Below are positions 24,661-34,706 of a DNA stretch of 64,000 nucleotides, one piece after another. The stretch comes from Pontibacterium sp049599735 (GTDB lineage: Bacteria > Pseudomonadota > Gammaproteobacteria > Pseudomonadales > Balneatricaceae): NCBI GenBank assembly GCA_049599735.1, contig JBMYOX010000008.1:1-64000 (forward strand), in the 5' to 3' direction. Position numbers and translations under genes: made by a program. Position 1 is the first letter of the stretch. The number at the start of each line of letters is the position of its first letter. The notes below the pieces were generated by a model. It was not told the DNA's origin, did no database searches, and worked only from the letters and a program-made list of their open reading frames with translations.

Positions 24661-25008
24661 TTATTTGCCCAGCAGGGATGCGTAAGTTGCATCCTTAAAC
24701 CCTAACGTACGTACGTCACCGGTATCCAGTACCGGGCGTTTGATGAGGGTTGGGTTTTCAAGCATTGCTGCAATAGCCCCAGCCTCATCCATATTATTTT
24801 TGGCTTCATCCGGTAGTTGCCGCCAACTTGTGCTGCGCTTATTCAGCAGCGACTCCCAGCCCAGTTCAGCAATCCAGCCTTTCAGCAGCGTGTCATCCAG
24901 CCCTTCCTGACGGAAATCGTGGAACTGATAATCAAGGCCCTGTGCTTCCAGCCACTTGCGGGCTTTTTTAACCGTATCGCAGTTTTTAATGCCGTAGACG
25001 GTGATCAT
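24661..25008 (-). CDS. yffB: ArsC/Spx-family reductase, YffB type
   Basis: A 115-aa thioredoxin-fold protein of the arsenate-reductase-like family. It begins ITVYGIKNCDTVKKARKWL, with the single active-site Cys, and contains the NKRSTSWRQLPD loop and TLIKRPVLDTGD with the conserved Arg-Pro. It lacks the extra cysteines of true arsenate reductases and matches YffB, commonly found between dapC and dapD/dapE. A glutathione-dependent thiol reductase role is inferred in the literature. Confidence 0.9.
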   Translation of the reverse strand: MITVYGIKNCDTVKKARKWLEAQGLDYQFHDFRQEGLDDTLLKGWIAELGWESLLNKRSTSWRQLPDEAKNNMDEAGAIAAMLENPTLIKRPVLDTGDVRTLGFKDATYASLLGK

Positions 25009-25047
25009 TTTACTGTCCTTAAAACTGTCGCTAAAAAATTAAGCGGT

Positions 25048-26244
25048 TTACAAAGACTCAACATACTGACGGATGCGTTTAGCCCCTTCAATACATTCAT
25101 CCAGTGTCGCGACCAGCGCCATACGTACATAACCCGCACCAGGCAAAATACCGTCTTGTTCACGGGAAATGTAGCGGCCGGGCAGTACGGTCATATTCTG
25201 CTGTTCGAATAAGCCCTGAGCAAACTGATCATCGGCAATGGGGGTTGCGGCCCAGAGATAAAAACTGGCATCAGGTTTTTGTACATGCATCACGGGTGAC
25301 AGAATTTCGATAACGGCATCAAATTTCTGGCGGTAGAGTTCCCGGTTTTCCAGCACATGGGCTTCATCATTCCAGGCGGCGATAGAGGCCAGTTGATGCT
25401 GTACCGGCATGGAGCTGCCGTGGTAAGTACGGTACTCAAGGAACGGGCCAATTAAAGCCGCATCACCGGCGATAAAACCAGAACGCAGACCCGGAAGGTT
25501 AGAGCGTTTAGACAGGCTGTGCATCACTACACAGTTTTTATAATCATCGCGGCCCAGTTCTGCACAGGCTTGCAGCAGACCCACCGGCGGTGTTGCTTCG
25601 TCCAGATAAACCTCTGAGTAACACTCATCAGAGGCAATTATAAAGTTGTACTGATCTGACAGTTTAATCAGCTTTTTAAGGGTTTCTATATCGGTGACTG
25701 CGCCAGTCGGGTTGCTGGGTGAGCAAAGAAACAGCAACTGGCAACGCTGCCAGATGGTTTCACTGACGGCATCAAAGTCAGGGATAAAGCCGTTTTCCGG
25801 CAAACAGTTCAGGTAATAAGGCTCAGCACCGGCCAGGTAAGCCGCGCCTTCGTAAATCTGGTAAAAAGGATTAGGTGAGATAACCAGCGGTTCACCTTCA
25901 CGATCAATGGCAGCCTGGGTAAATGCAAAAATGGCTTCACGGGTGCCGTTAACCGGCAGCACGTTTTTCTCGGGATCAACACTGCCGGTGGTCAGCTTAA
26001 AACGGCGCTCGCACCAGCTGGCAATTGACTCACGCAACGCAGGTAAGCCCTTTGTCGTTGGATAGTTGGACAGGCAGGCCATATTATCGACCAGTGTCTC
26101 TTTAACAAACACCGGCGAGGCATGTTTAGGCTCACCGATAGAGAACGCAATGTGCGCCAGGTCTGAAGGCGGTGTAACTTGCGCTTTTAACCTGGCCAGT
26201 TTTTCAAAGGGGTAAGGCTGCAGAAGGCTGAGGTCTCTGTTCAT
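25048..26244 (-). CDS. dapC: Succinyldiaminopimelate aminotransferase
   Basis: A 398-aa class I/II PLP aminotransferase that makes N-succinyl-diaminopimelate. The start MNRDLSLLQPYPFEKL and the SIGEPKHASP segment are typical of DapC. The PLP lysine is in VVMHSLSKRSNLPGLRSGF (about residue 235) and the Asn/Asp/Tyr cofactor contacts are in SPSNPTGAV and ASDECYSEV. It opens the minus-strand unit dapC-yffB-dapD. Confidence 0.95.
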   Translation of the reverse strand: MNRDLSLLQPYPFEKLARLKAQVTPPSDLAHIAFSIGEPKHASPVFVKETLVDNMACLSNYPTTKGLPALRESIASWCERRFKLTTGSVDPEKNVLPVNGTREAIFAFTQAAIDREGEPLVISPNPFYQIYEGAAYLAGAEPYYLNCLPENGFIPDFDAVSETIWQRCQLLFLCSPSNPTGAVTDIETLKKLIKLSDQYNFIIASDECYSEVYLDEATPPVGLLQACAELGRDDYKNCVVMHSLSKRSNLPGLRSGFIAGDAALIGPFLEYRTYHGSSMPVQHQLASIAAWNDEAHVLENRELYRQKFDAVIEILSPVMHVQKPDASFYLWAATPIADDQFAQGLFEQQNMTVLPGRYISREQDGILPGAGYVRMALVATLDECIEGAKRIRQYVESL

Positions 26245-26443
26245 CGAAAATCCTAATAACCCCGATAATTGGCGGGTTTTTGCACATAATAAGGCCGAAA
26301 ATTATACAGAATAGCGCCGCTTCGATTAAGCCTTAAACGCAGAAAGCTGCATAAAAGAGGGTTGAATATGTGAGGGACGCCAATATGTCTGCTTTAAGTG
26401 AGCCTTTGCTATGCTTCAGTGTATAAAAACCGAGGAAAATAAG

Positions 26444-26803
26444 ATGCAGTCTGAGTTACGTCTACATGCCCGTATGCCGCTGGATCTTCCGGCAGAGATG
26501 CTGCTTTCTGATGAAGATTCGGCGGATGTCACCCTGAAAAACCTGAGCATGGGTGGTTTGATGGTGCAGGGGGATAAGCGGGTTAGCCAGCTGCTTAGCT
26601 CACATAAACCCGGTTTTCCGGTGGAGGTAGAGTTGCACTTTGGTTTGCTTGAGCAGCCCGTGCGTTGTCATTGTCGGCTGATTCATGCCCATCGCCAGAA
26701 CCAAAACCTGTTTAATTTTGGTTTTAAGCTGCTGAGTCTCGGGTCAGAGTCTCAGCAGCTTGTTCAACAGGTGCTGGCGCAATACGAGGCTGGTCGCACC
26801 TGA
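26444..26803 (+). CDS. PilZ-domain protein
   Basis: A 119-aa single PilZ domain that should bind cyclic-di-GMP. The two signature parts are present: R-x-x-x-R in LRLHARMPLDLP near the start and N-L-S-M-G-G about 25 residues later. ATG 26444 is chosen because of the GAGG upstream; an earlier in-frame ATG at 26411 lacks a site and would add residues before the domain. It is a stand-alone gene convergent with the RND pump gene. Its output target is unknown. Confidence 0.88.
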   Translation: MQSELRLHARMPLDLPAEMLLSDEDSADVTLKNLSMGGLMVQGDKRVSQLLSSHKPGFPVEVELHFGLLEQPVRCHCRLIHAHRQNQNLFNFGFKLLSLGSESQQLVQQVLAQYEAGRT

Positions 26804-26815
26804 TCTGCCAGCGTA

Positions 26816-29800
26816 TCAGGCTGTGTGGTTGGGCTTCAGACCAAAACGCCCCCGAATGCTTTCAATCACGGTTAACATTGAAGGTACAAACAGCAGAATC
26901 AGCACCGTGCCGTAGGCCAGGCCAAAGACAATAGAGACAGCCATCGGAATCAGGAACTGGGCCTGCAATGAGGTCTCGAATAAAATCGGAGTCAGGCCCG
27001 CAATGGTTGTCAGGGAGGTGAGCAGCACCGCCCGCAGGCGCTGGCAGGCAGCCTCGATAATCGCCTCGTTAATTGCCATACCCTGTGAGCGCAGTTGTTT
27101 GTAGAAGGTGATCAGTACAATAGAGTCGTTGATCACAATACCCGACAAACCAAAGAAGCCAAACAGGGAGAGTATCGTCAGGTCTATGCCCAGTAAACCA
27201 TGCCCAAGGGTGGCCCCTGTCAGGCCCAGTGGAATGGCCAGCATAATGGCAATCGGCCAGGTATAAGATGAAAATACCCAGGCCAGAATAATGTAGATCA
27301 GGGTCAGGGCCAGGAATAAGCCCATCTTCATATCCGACATGGTACGGCGCTGGCGTTTATTCGAGCCTTCAAAGCTGGCCTCGATACCATAACGACTGGT
27401 AATTTGTTCCAGGCTGCTGGTTTTCAGGTTGTCGATAATTTCATTGGCATTAGCAACACTTTCATCCAGATCGGCTGAGACATTAATCGCCAGCTGTCCG
27501 TCGACACGTTGCAGAGTATCAAGCCCCTGTTTTGCTTTAAATTCGACCACGTTTGCCAGCAAAGTAGTGCCACCACCGGGTAGTACCAGCGGTAATTGCT
27601 CAATTGCCCGTAGCCGGTTTCGCTCGTTATCGGGCAGTGAGACCCGCACTTCTACCTCTTCCTGATCCTGATAAAAGCTTTGTACTTTAACACCATCAAA
27701 AGCAGCACGCAGTTGACGACCAACGGTTTCCAGCGTCAGGCCCGTGGCCTTGCCTGCCGGTGTGAGTGAGTAAATAAGCTGAGATTTTCCGTAAGGCAGG
27801 TCGTCATCTACATTGGAAAGGCCGCTATAACCTTTAAGCAGCGTCTGAAGTTCCAGAGATGCCGCTTTCAGGTGATCCATATTTGTGCCGCTGAGTTTTA
27901 CCTCAATGGCTTTGCCCGAAGGGCCGGAGCGGGCCTGATCTATAGCAAATTTTTCGACCCCGGCAGGAATTTGTATACGCTGTCGCCAGTTTTTGATCAG
28001 GGTTTTGTTGCTGATTGTGCGGCTATCGGCTGAGAACATTTCTATTTTCAGGGCACCAAATTCATCCCCTTTAAAGGCGCTGACACTGGTGCGGCTGAAG
28101 TCAGCCTGTAACTGCTGCTGAAACGCGACTTTAACGTTTTCTCCCTCCAGTGCCTTATCGGTCTGCCAGAGCGTGGTTTCCAGGTGGCTCAGAAAACGTG
28201 CTACCTGGGCTTTATCCGTGCCAGCTGCAAACTGTACGTTAGCGGTCATGCTGTCGCGCTCAACGGCCGGGAAAAAGTTAAATTTGATACGTCCCCCGGC
28301 GAGCAGTGCAAAGGCAAAAATAAAGAGGGCAAATGAGGCTGCAATAGTCGCCCAGCGAAACTGCAGGGCTTTAGTAACAAAACGCCGGAACGTGACGTCT
28401 CTGAAATGATCAAATGCAGCATCCAGTTTTAAACGCACTTTGGAGGGGTGAAGGTCAGAGACCTTGTGCAGGCTGTGGTGTAAATGGCCGGGCAGAATCA
28501 GGAAACATTCAATCAGGGAGGCGATAATCACACAGATGATGACAGTGGGTATATCGATCAGAATGCTACCGATCCGGCCTTCGAGCATCAGCAAGGGTAA
28601 AAAGGCAGCAATGGTGGTCAGGGAGGATGCCATAACAGGTGCCAGCATACGATGGGCACCCCCAATGGCTGCTTGTAACCCTGGCTCCCCGCGCTTGAGG
28701 TGTGACAGGGTATCTTCACCCACCACAATCGCATCGTCGACAATGATACCCAGTGCCATAATCAGGCCAAACAGGCTGATCATATTAATTGTGCCGCCAA
28801 TGCTGTAGAGCACAGCTAAGGTGGCGAGAAAAGATACGGGAATGCCCACCGTTACCCAAGCCGCCACGCGGGCGTTGAGGAAGAGGAACAGAATACAGAT
28901 AACCAGCGCCAGACCACCCAGGCCGTTTTTCAGCAACAGGCTGATACGGTCTTTTACCGGCTGCCAGCGCTCATCAAAGGTAATGACCTGAATATTGGGC
29001 GGCAGCGTGGGGCGTGCCTTTTCCAGCCAGTTGTTTAAGAGTTCGGCGGTTTTTAAGGTGTCTTCAGTTTCGGTGCGGCGTACCCGGATCAGGATGGCCG
29101 GGGCATCCTGGTAAAAGAGCTCTATCTGATCATCCTGGGTGCGCAGGCTGATATCAGCCACATCACCCAGACGCACCAGGCGACCGCTGCTATCGGTGAG
29201 CAAAGGCAACTGGCGAAAGCCTTCCACATCCCGTTGCTGGCTTAAACTGCGGATCTGACGTGCACCTTCACTTTTAGCAGCGGTACCGGCGGGCAGATCG
29301 AGGCTGCGCTGTTGGATGTTGGCGCTGATCTCGCTCAGGGTCATATCCAACTCATGTAGCTGCTGGGAAGGCAGCTGAATTGCAATCTCCTGTTTCGGCA
29401 TACCCGAGAAGTCAATTTTACTGATGCCTGCTTGCAGAAGCTCGCGCTCAAAGCGGCGGGCAAGGGGGCGTAATTCTTCTAACTGCAGGGCTTCTCCGGT
29501 AACCAGCAGGCTGGCCACACTTTCATAACGAATAATTTTCTGAACCAGCGGTTTTTCAGCATCCGCCGGTAAATCACGCTCGATAGAATCAATCTTCTGT
29601 TTGATTTCATCCAGAAGCACATCGGCATTAGTGCCTTCTTTTAACTCCAGCCGGACAGAAGCCATGCCCTGAGTTGCCGTTGAAAACAGGGTATCTATTT
29701 CGGGTATCGATTTTAATTCTTCTTCAACCGGCAGCAGTACGGAGCGTTCCACATCTTCGGCGGCCGCGCCGCTCCAGGCAACTTGTACGGTAATAATATC

Positions 29801-29950
29801 CAGCTCGAACGTGGGGAAAAACTGGGTGTTGAGCTTTTTAATACTCCAGGCCCCGGCAAGAATCATCAGGATCATCAGCAGGTTAGCTGCGACCCGGTGT
29901 GATGCAAAAATAGCCGTCAGATTTTGCAGCGGCCCCTGATAGTGGTTCAT
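26816..29950 (-). CDS. RND efflux transporter permease
   Basis: A 1044-aa inner-membrane pump of the AcrB/HAE1 class, with a first helix near residues 18-34, two large periplasmic loops and two groups of membrane helices. The conserved transmembrane segment GLIMALGIIVDDAIVVGED (about residues 405-423) holds the proton-relay aspartates. The family porter-start segment FPTFELDIITVQVAWSGAAA is also clear. Its start overlaps the adaptor stop by four bases, so the pair is one operon. The substrate cannot be predicted. No outer-membrane channel gene is adjacent. Confidence 0.95.
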   Translation of the reverse strand: MNHYQGPLQNLTAIFASHRVAANLLMILMILAGAWSIKKLNTQFFPTFELDIITVQVAWSGAAAEDVERSVLLPVEEELKSIPEIDTLFSTATQGMASVRLELKEGTNADVLLDEIKQKIDSIERDLPADAEKPLVQKIIRYESVASLLVTGEALQLEELRPLARRFERELLQAGISKIDFSGMPKQEIAIQLPSQQLHELDMTLSEISANIQQRSLDLPAGTAAKSEGARQIRSLSQQRDVEGFRQLPLLTDSSGRLVRLGDVADISLRTQDDQIELFYQDAPAILIRVRRTETEDTLKTAELLNNWLEKARPTLPPNIQVITFDERWQPVKDRISLLLKNGLGGLALVICILFLFLNARVAAWVTVGIPVSFLATLAVLYSIGGTINMISLFGLIMALGIIVDDAIVVGEDTLSHLKRGEPGLQAAIGGAHRMLAPVMASSLTTIAAFLPLLMLEGRIGSILIDIPTVIICVIIASLIECFLILPGHLHHSLHKVSDLHPSKVRLKLDAAFDHFRDVTFRRFVTKALQFRWATIAASFALFIFAFALLAGGRIKFNFFPAVERDSMTANVQFAAGTDKAQVARFLSHLETTLWQTDKALEGENVKVAFQQQLQADFSRTSVSAFKGDEFGALKIEMFSADSRTISNKTLIKNWRQRIQIPAGVEKFAIDQARSGPSGKAIEVKLSGTNMDHLKAASLELQTLLKGYSGLSNVDDDLPYGKSQLIYSLTPAGKATGLTLETVGRQLRAAFDGVKVQSFYQDQEEVEVRVSLPDNERNRLRAIEQLPLVLPGGGTTLLANVVEFKAKQGLDTLQRVDGQLAINVSADLDESVANANEIIDNLKTSSLEQITSRYGIEASFEGSNKRQRRTMSDMKMGLFLALTLIYIILAWVFSSYTWPIAIMLAIPLGLTGATLGHGLLGIDLTILSLFGFFGLSGIVINDSIVLITFYKQLRSQGMAINEAIIEAACQRLRAVLLTSLTTIAGLTPILFETSLQAQFLIPMAVSIVFGLAYGTVLILLFVPSMLTVIESIRGRFGLKPNHTA

Positions 29951-31212
29951 TGGCCCGCCTCTTTAACTTTCAGGCCGGTGCTGGCGTTGGGTAATTGGGT
30001 AGTGACAAGTTTATCGCCGGGTTTTATGTCAGCGCCGCGCACCAGAATTTGTGTTTTGCCATTTGCCAGTGTGATTTCACCGGCACGCTCTACCGTGATG
30101 GCTTGCAGGCGCTGCTCGCTAATGCGGTAAATCCGATCGATACCGTAAAGTGCCTGGGGCGGTAATGCGATCAGGTTTGTCTGTTGGGGTAACTTCAGCG
30201 ACAGGGAAATTGAGCGGCCCGGTTCCGGATGTAAGTCTGTTGTTTCTATATCAAAAAAGGCATCAACACCGGCACGTCCACCATTTACCTCACTGGCCAG
30301 GCGGTCAAGTTTTAAGCGCAGTGGCTGGCTGTCTATCATTGCCTGGGCAGATAAGTCAGACTGCCCGACAAGGGCACTGCGTATCTGGGGCAGTATGCGT
30401 GAAGGAATCTGGGTGCGAACTTCCAGGCGATTCAGACCATACAGGGTCAGCAGGGTATCGCCGCTGTGCACCCGATCACCAGGAGATACCTGTAGCCTGG
30501 CAACACGACCCTCAAAAGGAGCTTTAATCTGGGAGCGCTCCAGGTCCAGCAGGGCGGCATCGTATAGTGCTTTGGCCCGCTGCAGGTTGGCATCCATTTG
30601 TTTCAGGCGGTTAGGGTGATCGTTAATGGCTTGCTGGCGGCTATTTAGTGACAGGGCCTGCTGGTGGTAACTGATACGGGCATTGTCCAGCTGGTTTTGA
30701 CTGCCTGCATTACGTTTAATCAGGCTTTCATAACGACTGACACTTTTTTGACTGAGTTGCAGCAGGTTCTTTTCAATCACCAGGGCTTTCAGGTCTGCAT
30801 TATGGCGTATCTGCTCGGCTGCCCGCTGAGCTTCACTGTTACGCAAATCAGCTTCACGCTGGCTCACCAGTAAACGGATATCCCGATCATCCAATTGCAG
30901 CAGCAGGTCGCCGGTTTTGAAGTAACGCCCTTCATCCGTGGGCACATCCGCCACGTAGGCATTGATGGAAGATGATAAAGTGGTGACGCGGGGTGATTCA
31001 ATCTTGCCGTAGAGTGTCAGCTCCGGTTGGTAAGCCGAGAGTTGGGCTTCCTGCACGCTAACCGCCCATACCTTTTCCTGGGCCGCACGGGAAGGCGCCT
31101 GGGGTTTGGTAGACTTCATAAACATGAAGCTGGCAATCGCCAGACTCAGAAACAATAAAGGCAAAAACCATTTAAGAAATGTGTGTTTGCGGGAGGAGCT
31201 TACCTGCGTCAT
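29947..31212 (-). CDS. RND periplasmic adaptor (membrane fusion protein)
   Basis: A 421-aa adaptor with an N-terminal anchor helix (FLKWFLPLLFLSLAIASFMF). The lipoyl-type halves flank a long alpha-hairpin (from TGDLLLQLDDRDIRLLVSQ to IKAPFEGRVARLQVSPGD), followed by beta-barrel and membrane-proximal domains. It bridges the RND permease to an outer-membrane channel. It is the first gene of the two-gene operon. Confidence 0.93.
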   Translation of the reverse strand: MTQVSSSRKHTFLKWFLPLLFLSLAIASFMFMKSTKPQAPSRAAQEKVWAVSVQEAQLSAYQPELTLYGKIESPRVTTLSSSINAYVADVPTDEGRYFKTGDLLLQLDDRDIRLLVSQREADLRNSEAQRAAEQIRHNADLKALVIEKNLLQLSQKSVSRYESLIKRNAGSQNQLDNARISYHQQALSLNSRQQAINDHPNRLKQMDANLQRAKALYDAALLDLERSQIKAPFEGRVARLQVSPGDRVHSGDTLLTLYGLNRLEVRTQIPSRILPQIRSALVGQSDLSAQAMIDSQPLRLKLDRLASEVNGGRAGVDAFFDIETTDLHPEPGRSISLSLKLPQQTNLIALPPQALYGIDRIYRISEQRLQAITVERAGEITLANGKTQILVRGADIKPGDKLVTTQLPNASTGLKVKEAGQ

Positions 31213-31461
31213 AAAAACATATTCCCTGATTCTGATAGTCGGGCTGTTGGGTGACTTTAGAATTTAAAGATGGCTGTGATTGGTTTGTAGCGGACATTAG
31301 TCTATCTGCCAGGTGACTGCTAGCCAACTTTACAATTCTTAACGGCATGTTACTTTAGAATAACGCTGTGGCCATTGTGTTTTAGTCCCTTATTATTCTC
31401 TTTTCAGCGTATATTTATTCAGGCTGTTCAGGCATCTGTCCTGATCATTGCAGGAGGTTTT

Positions 31462-32307
31462 ATGCATACGGATTCAGTTCTTTGCCTTAATAGTCAGGGC
31501 TTTCATCGTATGGTTTACCATCAGTGGGGCAGCGATGATAACGAGCGGGTATTGGTTTGTGTGCATGGACTGGCACGCAACAGCCGCGACTTTGATGAGC
31601 TGGCAAAAAGCCTGGCGCGGGACTATCGGGTGATCTGCCCGGATATTGTAGGACGTGGCAGCAGTGACTGGTTACCAACGGGTAGCCCGTACGGTCTGCC
31701 TCAATACCTGAACGATATGACCACCTTGCTCGCCCGGCTGAATGTGGAACAGGTTGACTGGCTGGGTACGTCTATGGGTGGCATTATCGGCATCTGCCTG
31801 GCCGCACAACCGAATAGCCCCATTCGTAGCTTGGTACTTAATGATATAGGCAGCTTTATTCCTGCCAACGCATTGCAGCGCATTAGCAGCTACCTGGGGC
31901 ACAAAGAATTCTCTACCCTGGCAGAGGTGGAGCAGTACATGAAAAGCCATTATCTGGCGCTGAAAAACCTGAATGAATTACAGTGGCAACACCTGGTTCG
32001 ACAGGGTGTACGGCCACTTGAATCAGGGGGCTATGCCTTGCATTATGATCCAGCCATCGCCCAGGCCACCGCCGCCATGGCTGATCAGGATGTAGACCTG
32101 ATGCCTTTCTGGCGGGCTATTCAGTGCCCCCAGGCCCTTATTTGGGGAGAGGCATCTGATGTCTTAACGGCGGATACCGTGACTCAAATGCAGGCGCTTA
32201 ACAGTGATATGGCGTTGCTTGGTTTGCCGGGGATATGCCATGCGCCTTCCCTGATGGAAGCCGATCAGATTCGCTGGGTTCAGCACTGGCTTCGTCATCA
32301 CCAATAA
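31462..32307 (+). CDS. Alpha/beta hydrolase
   Basis: A 281-aa hydrolase. The ATG at 31462 has a strong GCAGGAGG site and is chosen over upstream in-frame starts, which would add a hydrophobic stretch. The fold is marked by VCVHGLARNSRDFDELA (oxyanion region), the nucleophile elbow WLGTSMGGIIG (Ser near residue 108), and the acid and His late in the protein (WGEASDVL, GICHAPSL). It resembles esterases and hydrolases of unknown substrate. Fourteen bases separate it from the kinase gene that follows. Confidence 0.85.
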   Translation: MHTDSVLCLNSQGFHRMVYHQWGSDDNERVLVCVHGLARNSRDFDELAKSLARDYRVICPDIVGRGSSDWLPTGSPYGLPQYLNDMTTLLARLNVEQVDWLGTSMGGIIGICLAAQPNSPIRSLVLNDIGSFIPANALQRISSYLGHKEFSTLAEVEQYMKSHYLALKNLNELQWQHLVRQGVRPLESGGYALHYDPAIAQATAAMADQDVDLMPFWRAIQCPQALIWGEASDVLTADTVTQMQALNSDMALLGLPGICHAPSLMEADQIRWVQHWLRHHQ

Positions 32308-32320
32308 AACAGAGGTTTGA

Positions 32321-33331
32321 ATGAGTGTATTAACCCACTGGCCGGAAGATCAGCTTTGTTTGAGTTATAAAGAGCGCCAGCATGCCGTTGAGGCGGTTGA
32401 AAAAGCCTTTGCCTCCACACTGGAAAGCCTGAAGGTCGATATCGGACTGGTGGAAATGTTTGAGTCCATTTATGTGCCTTTAGGTGCCTGGCTGGCCCGT
32501 CGTAAACAGTTGCAGCCGGGGCCACTGGTATTAGGAATTAACGGCGCGCAGGGGGCCGGGAAGTCAACACTGTTTAATCTGCTGGAAGTGATTCTGACGG
32601 AAGGTTTTGATTTAAGAGTGGTGGGTTTTTCAATTGATGATCTGTATAAAACCCGGGAGGAACGGGAGGCGCTGGGTGCCGATGTGCATGCGCTGCTGCG
32701 TACCCGGGGTGTACCGGGCACCCATGATGTGGCGCTGGGAAGAGATATTCTGGACTCGTTAAAGAACAGTGATGAGAACAGTGTGACTAAAATACCGGTA
32801 TTTGATAAATCGATTGATGACCGCTGCGAGGCGGCGGTTTGGCAGGAGTGGCTGGGGCCTGCGGATATTATTGTACTGGAAGGTTGGTGCGTGGGTGCAA
32901 ATCCTCAGGCAGCATCTTCACTCTATGATCCTATTAATGCACTTGAAGCTTGTGAAGATGTTGATGGTGCCTGGCGTCATCATGTTAATGCGCAACTGTC
33001 CGGTGAGTATAGAGAACTGTTCGATATGCTGGATGTGCTCTTAATGTTAAAAGTGCCCAGCATGGATGCCGTTTTTGAATGGCGCTCGCTTCAGGAGAAA
33101 AAGCTGGCGGAGCGGGTGAAGTATATCTACGATACGCAGCAACCGACCGATCATCTGCGCATCATGGATGAAGGTCAGATTCAGCGTTTTATCCAGCATT
33201 ATGAACGTTTGACACGGCATATGCTGGAAGAGATGCCGGATCGGGCAGATGTTACGCTGCTACTGAACGATAACCATAAAATTTACGATATTCAGGTGAA
33301 CTGTCCCCTGGATAATACGGAAACACGCTGA
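32321..33331 (+). CDS. D-glycerate 3-kinase family protein
   Basis: A 336-aa P-loop kinase. Walker A is VLGINGAQGAGKSTLFNLL (about residues 69-87). It continues with GFSIDDLYKTREER, TRGVPGTHDVALG, PVFDKSIDDR and IVLEGWCVGANPQ, the pattern of the glycerate-kinase (GLYK) branch of the PRK/uridine-kinase fold. The likely reaction is phosphorylation of D-glycerate to 3-phosphoglycerate. Its stop overlaps the start of the next lipoprotein gene. Confidence 0.85.
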   Translation: MSVLTHWPEDQLCLSYKERQHAVEAVEKAFASTLESLKVDIGLVEMFESIYVPLGAWLARRKQLQPGPLVLGINGAQGAGKSTLFNLLEVILTEGFDLRVVGFSIDDLYKTREEREALGADVHALLRTRGVPGTHDVALGRDILDSLKNSDENSVTKIPVFDKSIDDRCEAAVWQEWLGPADIIVLEGWCVGANPQAASSLYDPINALEACEDVDGAWRHHVNAQLSGEYRELFDMLDVLLMLKVPSMDAVFEWRSLQEKKLAERVKYIYDTQQPTDHLRIMDEGQIQRFIQHYERLTRHMLEEMPDRADVTLLLNDNHKIYDIQVNCPLDNTETR

Positions 33332-33984
33332 TGAACTTGATCTTACGACCCCTGTTTTGTTTTTCATTATTCATAATGCTGACCGGCTGTCAGACTGCTT
33401 ATTACTCTGCTATGGAGCAAGTAGGCGTCCATAAACGGGATATTCTGGTCGATCGGGTGGTTGATGCGCGGGACGCCCAGTCTGATGCCCAGGAACAGTT
33501 TAAAGATGCACTGGAGCAGTTTCGCTCGGTTGTACAGTTTGATGGCGGCGAGCTGGATGCCATCTACAATCAGCTCCAGGCGGAATATGATGACAGTGTA
33601 GATGCGGCCGATGATGTAAGAAGCCGTATTGATAACGTTGAAGATGTGGCAGAGGCGCTGTTTGAGGAATGGACAGAAGAACTGACGCTGTACAGTAACC
33701 GTAAACTGCGTGATCAGAGTGCGCGTCAGCTACGTGATACTCAAAAGCGTTATGCTGAACTGTTACGCAGCCTGAAACAAGCTGAAAAGCGTATGGCACC
33801 GGTGCTGTCTTCTTTGCAGGATAATGTGCTTTATCTGAAACATAACCTGAATGCCCGGGCGATTGGTGCGCTAAAAGGAGAGTTCCGGGGTATCAAACAG
33901 GATATGGATTTACTGTTACGGGATATGCAGCGTGCGATTAAACAATCCGATGCGTTTATCCGGCAGATGGATAAGCGGGGTTAG
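33331..33984 (+). CDS. DUF2959 lipoprotein
   Basis: A 217-aa protein with a lipoprotein signal (lipobox MLTGCQ) followed by the conserved start YYSAMEQVGVHKRDILVDRV. The rest is almost wholly helical, with long coiled-coil-like stretches (ARQLRDTQKRYAELLRSLKQ). This is the DUF2959 family, of unknown function. It overlaps the kinase stop by one base, so it is translated from the same message, although a functional link is unclear. Confidence 0.85.
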   Translation: MNLILRPLFCFSLFIMLTGCQTAYYSAMEQVGVHKRDILVDRVVDARDAQSDAQEQFKDALEQFRSVVQFDGGELDAIYNQLQAEYDDSVDAADDVRSRIDNVEDVAEALFEEWTEELTLYSNRKLRDQSARQLRDTQKRYAELLRSLKQAEKRMAPVLSSLQDNVLYLKHNLNARAIGALKGEFRGIKQDMDLLLRDMQRAIKQSDAFIRQMDKRG

Positions 33985-34022
33985 TTTTATCGGACCACAG
34001 GTTGATGCAAATGCCCTGACCG

Positions 34023-34706
34023 TCAGATCGGAAAAAATGTCATAGAGGCTGCACTGTGTACAACGTTTTTAATAGTACGGTTGGTGGTATCGGCAATAAT
34101 GGCTGCCAGCATATCCTGCAGTGCAATCATTTTTCCGAACTGACGTTCAAAGCTCAGGTTTTGGATGCCCTCCCGGGACAGACCGTTGGTGAGTAGCAGA
34201 GGCTTTCCCTGAGGGTCTGAATGGTTATTCAATTGCCAGGCGATGGTCTCCAGATTGCGGGCGCTGTTATAGAGTTTTTGCTGATCCAGTTCGTCCAGTA
34301 TAAAGAAGGCCTGCTTGTGATTGTAGGCAGCATCAATCATTGAACGAATGCCCATCATCAGTGCAAATACCCGGTCCTGTTGATAGGACAGGGAGAGCGC
34401 CCGTTGTATCAGGTTATTGCTCAGGCGTCCTTCGAATTCGGGGTAACCCTCAGGCGGAAAGGGGGACATAATCTGCTGAACGCGCAGATCAATGCTCATA
34501 CGGGGTGTTTTTGCCAGTTCCCGGGGGTTGCGCTTGTAGAGTTTGCTGGTGAGCTCAACGAGAAGCCGGTCAAGGGTTTTACGGTGGGCATCTGCGACCA
34601 TATCAATATCGGATTTGGCCAGATTGCGAATATCAAAGGTACGTATACTGCCGGAATTGCAGCCCGCAATGAAGAGCGCCACTATAAGAAGTAGTGAGAT
34701 ACGCAT
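34023..34706 (-). CDS. Putative lipoprotein, 227 aa
   Basis: The N-terminus is a lipoprotein signal (MRISLLLIVALFIAGCNSGS). The mature protein is helical with no recognised domain; a segment around LVELTSKLYKRNPRELAKTP and a C-terminal IIADTTNRTIKNVV look conserved in style. It converges with the DUF2959 gene, 38 bases away. Both flanking genes encode helical lipoproteins. Function unknown. Confidence 0.75.
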   Translation of the reverse strand: MRISLLLIVALFIAGCNSGSIRTFDIRNLAKSDIDMVADAHRKTLDRLLVELTSKLYKRNPRELAKTPRMSIDLRVQQIMSPFPPEGYPEFEGRLSNNLIQRALSLSYQQDRVFALMMGIRSMIDAAYNHKQAFFILDELDQQKLYNSARNLETIAWQLNNHSDPQGKPLLLTNGLSREGIQNLSFERQFGKMIALQDMLAAIIADTTNRTIKNVVHSAASMTFFPI

